A stretch of 32,057 nt of DNA from Sphingomonadaceae bacterium (GTDB lineage Bacteria; Pseudomonadota; Alphaproteobacteria; Sphingomonadales; Sphingomonadaceae). Below, one piece after another: positions 1 through 8,370 of the stretch. The stretch's first letter is position 1. Each line of letters opens with the position of its first letter. A model generated the notes under the pieces. That model was not told the origin of the DNA. It saw only the letters and a program-made list of their open reading frames with translations, and did no database searches. Position numbers and translations under genes: made by a program. The stretch spans positions 1 to 32,057 of the forward strand of contig CANJCQ010000049.1 of NCBI GenBank assembly GCA_947473355.1. The letters are read 5' to 3'.

Positions 1-48
1 AGTCGAGACACTGGTGCAGAGTGTCTCGACTTCGCTCGACACGAACGG
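1..48. repeat. Hairpin and REP-like element downstream of the acyl-CoA synthetase gene
   Basis: Bases 1-12 and 20-31 are perfect reverse complements (12 bp arms, 7 nt loop). The right arm runs into TCGACAC (36-42), which can pair with GTGTC of that same arm, so two alternative stem-loops compete. The 12-mer CGACACGAACGG at 37-48 recurs at 19924-19935. The element lies 3' of the minus-strand gene that ends at 80 and may stabilise or terminate its mRNA. No U-tract makes it a textbook terminator, and the window edge hides whatever lies to the left. Confidence 0.6.
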
Positions 49-79
49 ACTAATTTTTAGTTGGTGAAAATCCTGAGAT

Positions 80-2188
80 CTAATCCCGCCACTCAGCCAG
101 CGCATCAAGCGCTTCGATCTCCCCGCCGCTCACCCACAGCGGGTTGATCTCCAGCGCGGCGAGTTTCGGGCCTAGCGCGAGCGCGGCATTGCCGATGGCG
201 ACAATCACTTCCGCCAGCCGGTCCAGATCCACTGGCGCAGTTCCGCGATAGCCTTTGAGCAATTTCGCCGCGCGCAGCGATATGAGCATCTCGCGCGCTT
301 GCCCTTTATTGATTGGCAGCAGGCGCACTGCGCTGTCCTGCAAAATCTCGATCCAGACGCCGCCGAGGCCGACAGCAATTGCCAGCCCCCAATCGGCATC
401 GCGGGTCACACCCACGAAGAGTTCCAGTCCACCGGTCCGCATCGGCGAGACAATCACGCCGTCGATCCGCGCATCGGGCAGGGCCGAGGCAACTGCGGCG
501 CGGATTTCGTCGTGGACACGGCCCACATCTTTGCTTGTAATTCCGAGCCGTACGCCGCCTACCTCAGTCTTGTGCGCAATATCTGGCGAGGCAATTTTCA
601 TCGCAACTGCCCCGCCGAGCGCTGCGGCGGTAGCCTGAGCCTCCTCGGCGCTGCGGGCCACGGTTCCCGCCACCACCGGCACACCCTGGCTCGCCAGAAA
701 GTCCAGCGTCGCCCGCTCGCCCGACAGGTCTGGCGGTTCGGCCAGCGCTGCCGGGGCGGCGAGCACATCGGCTCCCAATGCAACGCGCCGCGACCAGCGC
801 GCCAGATGGCCGAGCGCGCGGGTGCCAAAATCCATGCCGAAGACGATGTCGCGAAGCCCGCTTTCCTCCGCCACCGCCAGCGCCTCCGGGCCCATCGGCT
901 GGATCACCTGGCCGATCAGCATCGGACGCTTCCCCGCATCGCGATAGGCCTTGGCGATCACCGGCCAATGCACCCGGCAGGTGGCCATTTCGGCCTCACT
1001 GCCCGGCATGGCCATCAGTGTCACGACGAGGCCGATGCCGGGATCATCGAGCAGCACCGGCAGAGCCCGGGTCCACAGCGAGGTATCCTGCAGCACTGCT
1101 CCGGTCATATCGAGCGGGTTGAGCGTCGAGGCGTAGGACGGCAGAATCTCCGCCAGCTTGGCCCGTGTTTCGGGCGCGAATTGCGGGGTCGGCACGCCGT
1201 GCTGCTCGCCGAGATCGGCAAACATGCCGCAGCCGCCGCCCGATACCGAGGCCAGCGCAATGCCCGGCCGCTCGAGCGGGCCGACCGCCTCGATCAGCGC
1301 CGCCGTCACCATCATTTCCTCGATCGAGCGGACCCGGATGATGCCAAGCTGCTCGCAGGCAGCATCGAATACCCGGTCGTCGCCCACCATGGCTCCGGTA
1401 TGCGCCTTGGCGACTTCGGCCGACATGGCGCTGGTGCCGACTTTCAGCACGATGATCGGCTTCTTCGCCGCGAGCGCCCGCCGCGCCGCTGCTGCCAAGC
1501 GGTCGGTAGAGCTGGCGGCTTCGATATAGGCTGTGATCACGCGGGTCGCCGGATCGTCGACCAGATAGTCGATGACATCGGCTGGGGTGACCATGGCCTC
1601 GTTGCCGGTCGCGCAGAGGAAGCTCAGGCCCATTCCCTGCTGGTGCGCAAACTTACTGATTTCGTTGGAGACTGCGCCCGACTGCGAGACAATGCCGATC
1701 CCGCCGTGCAGCACTGGCAGCCGCGTGCCGATCGCCGTTGCGACGGCTCCGCCGGCAATATTGGCAAAGCCCATCGAATTGGGGCCGAAGAAGGTAACCC
1801 CGCGCCTGCGTGCCGTCGCGACCAGTCCGGCCTGCAACCTTTCGCCCTCCGCACCGGCCTCGGCAAACCCCGAGCTCAGCACAACCGCGCTGGTGACTCC
1901 GGCATCGGCCGCATCCTCCAGCGCGCTCGCGACCGAATGGGCCGGCACCACGATGATCACTAAGTCGGGCGGTGTCGGGATTTCGCAGCAGGAGCGGTAA
2001 CCGGGCAGGCCATGCGCCTGCTTGCCATCGCGGTTGACGGCATAGAGCTGGCCCTGATGGCCGAAATCGGCAAAGCGCCGGACGATCATCGCGCTCCAGG
2101 TCGAGCGATCCGAGGCACCGACGAGGGCGACATTGCGGGCCGTAAACAGGTGGCGCAGTGCCTCCAGGCTCACCTGTTCCGCGCTCAT
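80..2188 (-). CDS. Acetate/acyl-CoA ligase (ADP-forming), fused alpha-beta subunits
   Basis: This 702-residue protein is a single-chain NDP-forming acyl-CoA synthetase, which interconverts acyl-CoA + ADP + Pi and acid + CoA + ATP in the cytoplasm. An N-terminal CoA-binding Rossmann domain (about 8-135, with ALVGASDR) is followed by two succinyl-CoA-ligase-like flavodoxin domains (about 150-450) and a C-terminal ATP-grasp domain (about 480-700, with MKIASPDIAHKTEVGG). His263 in AHTGAMVGDD matches the position of the phospho-histidine of the family. The ATG overlaps the TGA of the upstream thiolase-like gene by 4 nt (ATGA), so the two are translationally coupled. It is the last gene of an SDR/thiolase/CoA-ligase operon. 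The operon suggests acyl-chain or xenobiotic acid degradation; the substrate cannot be read from sequence. Confidence 0.9.
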   Translation of the reverse strand: MSAEQVSLEALRHLFTARNVALVGASDRSTWSAMIVRRFADFGHQGQLYAVNRDGKQAHGLPGYRSCCEIPTPPDLVIIVVPAHSVASALEDAADAGVTSAVVLSSGFAEAGAEGERLQAGLVATARRRGVTFFGPNSMGFANIAGGAVATAIGTRLPVLHGGIGIVSQSGAVSNEISKFAHQQGMGLSFLCATGNEAMVTPADVIDYLVDDPATRVITAYIEAASSTDRLAAAARRALAAKKPIIVLKVGTSAMSAEVAKAHTGAMVGDDRVFDAACEQLGIIRVRSIEEMMVTAALIEAVGPLERPGIALASVSGGGCGMFADLGEQHGVPTPQFAPETRAKLAEILPSYASTLNPLDMTGAVLQDTSLWTRALPVLLDDPGIGLVVTLMAMPGSEAEMATCRVHWPVIAKAYRDAGKRPMLIGQVIQPMGPEALAVAEESGLRDIVFGMDFGTRALGHLARWSRRVALGADVLAAPAALAEPPDLSGERATLDFLASQGVPVVAGTVARSAEEAQATAAALGGAVAMKIASPDIAHKTEVGGVRLGITSKDVGRVHDEIRAAVASALPDARIDGVIVSPMRTGGLELFVGVTRDADWGLAIAVGLGGVWIEILQDSAVRLLPINKGQAREMLISLRAAKLLKGYRGTAPVDLDRLAEVIVAIGNAALALGPKLAALEINPLWVSGGEIEALDALAEWRD

Positions 2189-3651
2189 GCGGCGGTCCAG
2201 ACCATGGCATCGGCAGAGCGCTTGTTATGGCCCAGCTTGCCGACTGGCTCGACCGCGCCATCAGTCAGGAAGGCCAGCGAGCGTGCGTCGTCGCCGTCGA
2301 CCCGGGCAATGATCCGGAGGCCATCTGGCGCGCGCGACAGCACCACACCCTGTCGCGGCGCGCCGTCGCGATCATAGAACACAGTGTAGGTCTCGACCGG
2401 AAACAGGCCTTCGACTTCATCAGTCAGCGGCGGAATCGGGCCGCGCCGGGCATCGGCAAGCGCCTGCGCGTCATAGTCTTGCGGAAATGAGACACCGGGC
2501 AAGGCGCTGCGCGACAGCACGATGCAGTGGTTGTGTTCGCAAAAGCCGCCATTGCCGAACAGGAACCCGGTCTTACCGCCCGTCCGCAGCTTGCGGACCA
2601 TCGCGGCTATCGCATGGCTCATGTAATTCGCCACCGGCCCGCCGCCGAAGGTCAGGCCGCCGTGGACCGTGGCTGGGCGATCGGCGGGCCAGCCCAGCAC
2701 CCGCCGCGCCATCTTGGGCACGGTGGGGAAGCAGGAATAGAGTTCGACCATGTCGAGCTCGCTGCCCGTCAGGCCATTGCGCACCAGCGTTTCCTCGATG
2801 GAAATCTGCATGCCGGTGGGCGTGGTCCATCCGGCGCGCTCCATGGCTTCGTGCGCTTCGTGCGCGGCGACGCCTGCGCCAATATAGATCAGCTGCTCTT
2901 CGGGAACGCCGGCGGCCAGCGCCGCAGCGAGGCTGGTAACGATCACCGCCGCGCCCTGGTTGACCGAGGCATTGGCGACCATCAGCTTGGTGTATGGGAA
3001 GGCGATGGGGCGGTTGTCGGCTGTCGCTTCGATGATTTCGGCAGGCGACCGGGGCTTTTTCAGCCATGCGCCTTCGCTCATTGCCGCGACTTCGGACATC
3101 AACGACCAGATCTGGCCCGATTCCGCTTGGCCCTGCTCCAGCGTCAGCCCTTCGGCAGCGCGGCTGGCGTTCTCGTAGAGCGGGTAGATTTCCGAAGGCT
3201 GGAACAGGCCATAACGCCGCCGCAATTCAGTGGCGCTCTTTTGGGAATTGGGAAACAGCGGCTTGCCCGCGCGCAGCGCCGTGCGCATGGCTTCGGCGCC
3301 GACTATCGCGCAGGTAACAACTTCTCCTGCGCCGATTGCATTGGCCGCATCGTTGAGCAGGCGCACCGGGGTATCACCCGAAGGCACTTCGGCCTGCCGG
3401 ATCGTGTCTGTGTCGAGCCCCGTGGCGCTGGCCAGTCCTTGCGGAATATCGATTTCGCTGAACGACAATTGCGGCACGACCAGAATGCGCTCGCAGCGCT
3501 CCAGCCAGCCGCCTCCGCTGTCGCCATCGGCCGCCGCCAGTGCGGCCACCATCAGTTCCAGTGAATCGTGTGCTTCCGCATCATCCGCGGGCCGATCATT
3601 GACCTCGCCAACGCCAACGATGACCGGGATTCGTGTCCGATCCTGTTGCAT
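2185..3651 (-). CDS. Thiolase-like protein (TLP1 type), acetyl-CoA acetyltransferase family
   Basis: The 488-residue product has a thiolase fold followed by a C-terminal extension (about 410-488) resembling the additional domain of thiolase-like protein type 1. The segment normally carrying the acyl-accepting Cys reads SGDTPVRLLNDAANAI (91-106) with no Cys, while later thiolase landmarks remain: ELYSCFP, GGLTFGGGPVANY and a Cys-containing GGFCEHNHC. By family knowledge TLP1 proteins bind CoA esters but are doubtful thiolases, so classical Claisen chemistry is uncertain here. GGAGG lies 5 nt upstream of the ATG. The start is 2 nt after the SDR stop, and the stop overlaps the next start, so it is the middle gene of a three-gene operon. 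Confidence 0.82.
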   Translation of the reverse strand: MQQDRTRIPVIVGVGEVNDRPADDAEAHDSLELMVAALAAADGDSGGGWLERCERILVVPQLSFSEIDIPQGLASATGLDTDTIRQAEVPSGDTPVRLLNDAANAIGAGEVVTCAIVGAEAMRTALRAGKPLFPNSQKSATELRRRYGLFQPSEIYPLYENASRAAEGLTLEQGQAESGQIWSLMSEVAAMSEGAWLKKPRSPAEIIEATADNRPIAFPYTKLMVANASVNQGAAVIVTSLAAALAAGVPEEQLIYIGAGVAAHEAHEAMERAGWTTPTGMQISIEETLVRNGLTGSELDMVELYSCFPTVPKMARRVLGWPADRPATVHGGLTFGGGPVANYMSHAIAAMVRKLRTGGKTGFLFGNGGFCEHNHCIVLSRSALPGVSFPQDYDAQALADARRGPIPPLTDEVEGLFPVETYTVFYDRDGAPRQGVVLSRAPDGLRIIARVDGDDARSLAFLTDGAVEPVGKLGHNKRSADAMVWTAA

Positions 3652-3653
3652 GC

Positions 3654-4391
3654 CTACCTCCAGGAAAATCCGCCATCGACCGGCAGTTCTGTGCCGGTGG
3701 TGAAGCCCGAATCCTCGGTGCTGAAAAACAGCGCGGCGCGCGAAACGTCATCCGTCTCGCCCAGCCGCTTCAGCGCAACCCGCTGCTCGGCCCGGTCGGT
3801 GTGTTCCGGGTTCTCCCAGAGATAGCGCGTCATTTCGGTCTTGATGACGCCGGGGCAGATCGTGTTGGCGCGGATTTTCGGGCCAAGATCGAAAGCGATG
3901 CACTTGGTGAACATGGCGAGGCCCGCCTTGCTCGCCGAATAGCCCGCCGTGCCCGCCATCGGCATCAACGCGCTGACCGAGGCGATGTTGACGATGGTTG
4001 CCTTGTCGGCGGCCCGCAGCATTGGCAGGGCGGCGCGGCATATGTTGTAGGGCCCGGTAAGGTTGACCGCGAGCATGCGGTCCCAGCTTTCCGGGTCAAG
4101 CTCGTCGAACTGCTTGGTCACGAGGATACCGGCGGCATTGACCAGACCGTCGATCCCGCCCAGCGCAGCCCCGGCTTCAGCGACCACCTTGTCAACCTGC
4201 GCCCGGTTGGAAACATCGCAGCCATAGGCCGCGGCCGAAAGTTCGGCGGCTACTTCGCGCACCCCCGACTCATTGCGGTCAAGCAGGGCGAGCCTCGCGC
4301 CTTCCCTGGCAAACAGCCGCGCGATGTCGCGGCCCATACCGCTGGCCGCACCGGTTATGACAATGCGGCGGCCGTCCAGTTTTCCAGTCAT
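3654..4391 (-). CDS. SDR-family NAD(P)-dependent oxidoreductase
   Basis: A classical short-chain dehydrogenase/reductase of 245 residues. The cofactor motif TGAASGMG lies near the N terminus, NAAG in the middle, and the catalytic Ser and YSASK follow. ITGAASGMGRDIARLFAREG is typical of the FabG/3-hydroxyacyl-CoA dehydrogenase-like branch. An upstream in-frame extension to 4442 is possible, but ATG at 4391 is preceded by GGAGAG at about 9 nt and gives the usual family N terminus. It is the first gene of the operon with the thiolase-like protein and acyl-CoA synthetase, which suggests oxidation of a hydroxyacyl-CoA or alcohol intermediate. The exact substrate is unknown. Confidence 0.88.
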   Translation of the reverse strand: MTGKLDGRRIVITGAASGMGRDIARLFAREGARLALLDRNESGVREVAAELSAAAYGCDVSNRAQVDKVVAEAGAALGGIDGLVNAAGILVTKQFDELDPESWDRMLAVNLTGPYNICRAALPMLRAADKATIVNIASVSALMPMAGTAGYSASKAGLAMFTKCIAFDLGPKIRANTICPGVIKTEMTRYLWENPEHTDRAEQRVALKRLGETDDVSRAALFFSTEDSGFTTGTELPVDGGFSWR

Positions 4392-4513
4392 CGGGCAATC
4401 TCTCCGGTGCAACCTGCGCCAAATGCTCGGCGGCATGGTCATTTTTCTCCGATGCGGTAAGCCTCAACAAGGCGCTGTTTGCAAGCCGCAAAGTGATCAG
4501 AGCCGACACAGGC

Positions 4514-6766
4514 TTACTTGCTGACCGATTCGAACACCCCATCCCAATCGGCCGGGGGCGGCGCAGCGGAAAATCCGGCAATCCGCTCCTTATAGATGGC
4601 CACCACCCTGCCGAGGCCGTGCGCATCCGCCTGTGCGGCGAGCGCATCGGCGATTTTCGCTGCGGCCCGCCAGTCGCGCGTACGATAGGCGCTGAGCATC
4701 TGGCTATACTGGGCAGAAAAAGCAGAGAAATCCTCGCTCGCTGCCATGCCTTCGTCGCCCAGCAGCGCATAGACCACTTCCGGGGCATGGCGCCCGACGA
4801 CGCGGACCCGGTCGAGTTCCAAACAGGCGAACTTGCCAAGCTTCGCATGCAGTGCGGCTCCGATGGCGATCTCAACCCCGTAAAACTTGGTCAGCCCTTC
4901 AATCCGCGAGGCGAGGTTTACGGTGTCGCCGATCAGCGAGTAGGACAGCCGCTGCGCCGAGCCCATGTTGCCGACGCAGCAGGGTCCGGCATTGAGCCCG
5001 ATGCCAATGCCGATCTGCCCAGGCCAGTCCGCCCCGTTGTTCTGGTTCAGCTCGCGCAATTTTGCACTCATCGCGAGAGCCGCGCGGGCGGCGTTCTCGT
5101 ATTGCTGCGGATCGTCGAGTGGCGCATTCCAGAAGGCGACGACAGCATCGCCGATGAACTTGTCGATGGTCGCCTTGCGGGCCAGCAGGATGTCGCACAT
5201 CGGCGTCAGGAAAGCGATCAGGAAGCGGATGATCTGCTGCGGCCCGAGCTTTTCGGAGAGCGTGGAAAACTTGCGGATATCGCAGAACAGCACAGTCATC
5301 GGCCGCTCTTCGCCGCCCAGTTCGAGCAGGCCGGGATTGTCGGCAATCTGCTTGACCAGCACCGGCGAGAGATAGCGGTCAAAGGCGGAGTGGATGTAGG
5401 CGCGCTGGCGCTCTTCCCGATAGAAGCTGACACCGGTCGAGACGAGATAGGCGGCCATGATTGCCACCACCGGATAGACTGGATCGAGCAGGAAATGCTG
5501 GCGCTGGAAGGCGAGGAAACTGCCCCAGACGACAAGGCCGACCAGCACCGTACTGACCAGCGCCCCCCGCGTTGCGCCCAGTTTCGGTCCGGTGAGCGCC
5601 ACCAGCAGCCCGAGAACCAGCAACAGCGCGGCTTCCGCCCCCGGGGCCCAGTCCGGCCGGACGAGGAACTTGCCGAGGATCATCTGCTCGGTCGCCTGGG
5701 CATGGACCATCACGCCAAGCTCGCGGGCTTGCAGCGGTGTCGCCACCAGATCGCGCAGGCCACTTGCCCCGGCACCGACGAAGACGATCTGCCCGGCAAA
5801 AAGCCGCTGGGCATCTTCCGGCGCAAGGCTGCCGTCCAGAACCTTCCAGGCCGGCACCACCCGCTCGGGACGCGGCGGAGTGTAATGCATCCACAGCTCG
5901 CCTGCATGGGTCAGCGGCACTTCGAACTGGCCGACTTTCAGCGAAACCACTTGCCCCTTCGCGCCGTCGCCCGCGCCATTGCTGTCGCTGGTTTTGATCA
6001 CAATGCTGCCTGCGCCCTGGGCCACGCGCAGAGCGTCGAGCGAGAGCGAGGGGAGCAACTGATCGCCCTGGCGCGACAGCATCGGCGCCTTGCGGACGAT
6101 CCCGTCGCTATCGCCTTGAAAGCTCAGAAAGCCATTGCCCTGTGCCGGGTCGAGCAGGAGCGGCAGTGATGCGATGCTGCCCGAGTACCGCGGCACCCAA
6201 CTATCGGGCGCAGAGCCCGAGACGGCCATGCCCGCCTTGGGGGCCATCGCGGTGCCCGTGCCATCGTGATTCAGGAAATAACCCATGACTGCGGGGGACT
6301 GCGCCAGAGCATCGGCAAAGACCCGATCGTTGTCAGGCAGTGTGGCCAGGGCCGCATAAGCCGCGCGATCGCCGCCGTCTTGCGTGAGCCGGGCGGCGAG
6401 GCGCGGGGGCGAGAGGCGGTCGGGTTCGGAAAAGACCACGTCGAAGGCGACCACCGAAGCCCCGGCATCGGTCAGCGCGCGGGTTAGCCGGGCAATATCA
6501 GTGCGCGGCCAGGGCCACTGGCCGAATTTGCTGATCGATGCGTCGTCAATATCGACGATTCGCACCGGGGCATCGGCATATGCGCGCGGCACAAAGCGCT
6601 GATAGGAATCGAACACCAGCAGGCCGAGCTGCGACAGCAGCGGAATGGCTGCCACTTGCAGCGCCCATACCAGCAAGACCGTGGCAATGCCCGGCCAGAC
6701 GGAGCCGAAATAGCGGCGCCAGCGGGCCGTCGGCGGGGGACCGCCAACTCGTTCGGCGCCATCCAT
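4514..6766 (-). CDS. CHASE2-domain class III adenylate cyclase
   Basis: A 750-residue membrane protein. TM1 (about 24-46) leads into a periplasmic CHASE2 sensor (about 50-350), then three TM helices (about 378-397, 401-420, 427-447) and a cytoplasmic class III cyclase domain (about 485-665). Metal-binding Asp496 (FCDIRKFS) and Asp540 (FIGDAVVAFW), adenine-selecting Lys536 and Asp614 (GDTVN), Asn617 and Arg621 are all present, so it should make cAMP. The last 80 residues are helical and TPR-like. An open frame extends to 7153, but ATG at 6766 gives a proper membrane N terminus and lies 1 nt after the phosphodiesterase stop (TGA-C-ATG), implying translational coupling. The signal sensed by CHASE2 is unknown. 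Confidence 0.9.
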   Translation of the reverse strand: MDGAERVGGPPPTARWRRYFGSVWPGIATVLLVWALQVAAIPLLSQLGLLVFDSYQRFVPRAYADAPVRIVDIDDASISKFGQWPWPRTDIARLTRALTDAGASVVAFDVVFSEPDRLSPPRLAARLTQDGGDRAAYAALATLPDNDRVFADALAQSPAVMGYFLNHDGTGTAMAPKAGMAVSGSAPDSWVPRYSGSIASLPLLLDPAQGNGFLSFQGDSDGIVRKAPMLSRQGDQLLPSLSLDALRVAQGAGSIVIKTSDSNGAGDGAKGQVVSLKVGQFEVPLTHAGELWMHYTPPRPERVVPAWKVLDGSLAPEDAQRLFAGQIVFVGAGASGLRDLVATPLQARELGVMVHAQATEQMILGKFLVRPDWAPGAEAALLLVLGLLVALTGPKLGATRGALVSTVLVGLVVWGSFLAFQRQHFLLDPVYPVVAIMAAYLVSTGVSFYREERQRAYIHSAFDRYLSPVLVKQIADNPGLLELGGEERPMTVLFCDIRKFSTLSEKLGPQQIIRFLIAFLTPMCDILLARKATIDKFIGDAVVAFWNAPLDDPQQYENAARAALAMSAKLRELNQNNGADWPGQIGIGIGLNAGPCCVGNMGSAQRLSYSLIGDTVNLASRIEGLTKFYGVEIAIGAALHAKLGKFACLELDRVRVVGRHAPEVVYALLGDEGMAASEDFSAFSAQYSQMLSAYRTRDWRAAAKIADALAAQADAHGLGRVVAIYKERIAGFSAAPPPADWDGVFESVSK

Positions 6767-6767
6767 G

Positions 6768-7619
6768 TCAGCTCGGTCCCCGCTCAGCTGCGATCTTGCG
6801 CACCAGCACCTGCATGTCCGGATCGTAACTGGCCAGAACCTGCGCGTCCTGCGCCACGGCAAAATGGGTGACCAGTTCGCGCCCGTTCCAGTGATGCAGC
6901 GCAAAGGCGGGCGGGGCATCGGTGACCATGGCGCGGCCATCGGGCGTGTCCGGGTCGATGGGTGCGAAGTCGAGGCTGAGCTGCGCGGCACTGGCGGCGC
7001 AGACGGCGACACCGTGTCCCTGCCACGTCGCGGCAATCGGCCGGTGAATGTGGCCGCAGACGATCTTGACCACCTGGGGCTGGCTGCGAAGCACTTCGGA
7101 TAGCCGTTCGATCCACGGCGCGGCAGGCGCGGGGTCCATCCAGGCCACGCCACTGGCGATCGGTGGGTGATGCAGAGCGATCAGGGTGGGGCGATCGACG
7201 TGGCGCTTCAGTTCAGCCGCCAGCCACTCCGCCCGCGACTCGCAAAAGCTGCCGCCGTGGCGCCCTTCCTCCAGCGTATCGAGCACCAGCACCCGGAGTT
7301 CGCCCAGATCGAAGCCATACTGGATGAAGCCGGCAAGCCCATCCGGCTGGGGCAGGGCCGTGCGGAAGGTGTCGCGCCGGTCATGGTTGCCGGGGCAGCA
7401 ATATACCGAGCAGCCAAGCGCGGAACCAGCCTCGCGGAATTGCGCATAGGCCTCGGCGGTCCCGCGGTCGGCAATGTCGCCGGTTACCAGCAATGCATCG
7501 GGCCGCGGTGACAGCGCATCCAGCGCCGCAACCACACGGTCCAGCCGCAGCCGGTTGTCCTCGCTGGCATTGTCCGGCTCGAAACCCAGGTGCACGTCGG
7601 TTATCTGCGCGATCAACAT
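6768..7619 (-). CDS. CpdA-like class III cyclic-nucleotide phosphodiesterase (metallophosphoesterase)
   Basis: A 283-residue cytoplasmic calcineurin-like phosphoesterase without signal peptide. The dinuclear-metal motifs appear in order: D8-x-H10 (ITDVHLG), GD (VTGDIADRG, about 47-52), GNHD (77-80), HH (ALHHPP) and GHIH (VCGHIHRP). This is the CpdA/Rv0805 arrangement that hydrolyses 3',5'-cAMP, although the family also includes other phosphodiesterases. ATG at 7619 has AGGA about 7 nt upstream and fits the family N terminus better than the longer frame from 7655. It sits 1 nt before an adenylate cyclase gene, which supports a role in cAMP turnover. It is divergent from the TetR/efflux operon. 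Confidence 0.85.
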   Translation of the reverse strand: MLIAQITDVHLGFEPDNASEDNRLRLDRVVAALDALSPRPDALLVTGDIADRGTAEAYAQFREAGSALGCSVYCCPGNHDRRDTFRTALPQPDGLAGFIQYGFDLGELRVLVLDTLEEGRHGGSFCESRAEWLAAELKRHVDRPTLIALHHPPIASGVAWMDPAPAAPWIERLSEVLRSQPQVVKIVCGHIHRPIAATWQGHGVAVCAASAAQLSLDFAPIDPDTPDGRAMVTDAPPAFALHHWNGRELVTHFAVAQDAQVLASYDPDMQVLVRKIAAERGPS

Positions 7620-7693
7620 CACAGTGTCCTGCCCAAACCTGCGCGTGCTGTCCATCCCGGCAGGATATTCCGGACATTCGCGCTCCCTTCCGC

Positions 7694-7722
7694 TGGACTC
7701 ATTCGTTCGAACGAACTATAAG
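7694..7722 (+). promoter_or_regulatory. Predicted promoter of the TetR/efflux operon with an embedded operator
   Basis: TGGACT (7694-7699, 4 of 6 to TTGACA) and TATAAG (7717-7722, 5 of 6 to TATAAT) are separated by 17 bp. The spacer contains a perfect 14-bp palindrome. The expected +1, 6-7 nt after the -10, falls on or next to the A of the ATG at 7729, so the transcript may be leaderless. Prediction from sequence only. Confidence 0.55.
7702..7715. promoter_or_regulatory. Palindromic operator TTCGTTCGAACGAA
   Basis: A perfect 14-bp inverted repeat centred between 7708 and 7709, 13 bp upstream of the TetR start codon and between the predicted -35 and -10. Size, symmetry and placement are typical of a TetR-family autoregulatory site. 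It lies in the only intergenic space between the efflux operon and the divergent phosphodiesterase/cyclase genes, so it could affect both. Confidence 0.7.
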
Positions 7723-7728
7723 TTGGCC

Positions 7729-8370
7729 ATGGCCGACGGCTCGCTCAGCGCCCGTAAGCTGGTGGATGCCGCCTTGCCGATTTTCGGGTTGCGCGGGCTC
7801 GAAGGCGCGAGCACGCGCGAGATCGCGAAGGCTGCCGGCAAACCCATGTCGGCGATCACCTATCACTTCGGCGGCAAGGAAGGGCTCTATCTCGCCTGCG
7901 CGCGCCATATCAGTGAAACGCTGGGCCTGCTGATCGGCGCAGCTGCCGATGAGCAGGCCGCAACCGACAGGGCAGAGGCGCGTGGCATGATCGCGCAATT
8001 GATGGGTCTGCTGGTCAACGCCATGCTCCGCAATGAAACTGCGCCCTTTGTCCGCTTCATCGTCCGCGAACAGCAGGAACCAACCGCCGCATTCGACATT
8101 ATCTATGCTGGCGGATTGGGCCGCGCGCTGTTGCGGCTCTGCGCGCTGTTGGGGGTGATCGCGGATGGGCGGATCCCGGACATCGAAGTGCGCGTCCGGG
8201 TTATCGCTTTGATGGGCCAGGTCATGGGCTTCCGGATCGGCCGCGCGGCGACCTTGCGGCTGACCGGCTGGACCGATCTGGGCGATATGGAACGCGCGCT
8301 GATTGACAGGGTTATCCAGTCACATCTGGGGGCGATCCTCGATCAACTCGAACAGGAGCATCAGGCATGA
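7729..8370 (+). CDS. TetR-family transcriptional regulator, CecR-like
   Basis: A 213-residue regulator with an N-terminal TetR helix-turn-helix (about 8-50; ASTREIAKAAGKPMSAITYH then FGGKEGLY) and a C-terminal ligand/dimerisation domain of the CecR/DUF1956 type. The gene order regulator - HlyD - double ATPase - two ABC-2 permeases is that of E. coli cecR-ybhGFSR, which supports local repression of the exporter. The open frame runs back to 7474 but that extension is low-complexity shadow. ATG at 7729 gives the canonical start. There is no Shine-Dalgarno upstream and the predicted +1 coincides with the ATG, suggesting leaderless translation. The stop overlaps the next start by 4 nt. Confidence 0.88.
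   Translation: MADGSLSARKLVDAALPIFGLRGLEGASTREIAKAAGKPMSAITYHFGGKEGLYLACARHISETLGLLIGAAADEQAATDRAEARGMIAQLMGLLVNAMLRNETAPFVRFIVREQQEPTAAFDIIYAGGLGRALLRLCALLGVIADGRIPDIEVRVRVIALMGQVMGFRIGRAATLRLTGWTDLGDMERALIDRVIQSHLGAILDQLEQEHQA

Noticed and set aside
299..1963. 554-codon plus-strand frame opposite the acyl-CoA synthetase gene
   Set aside because: Rich in Arg, His and Gly with no domain; mirror of a confident gene and typical of high-GC antisense shadows.
4493..6169. 558-codon plus-strand frame opposite the cyclase gene
   Set aside because: Low-complexity composition and no family features, while the opposite strand has intact catalytic motifs.
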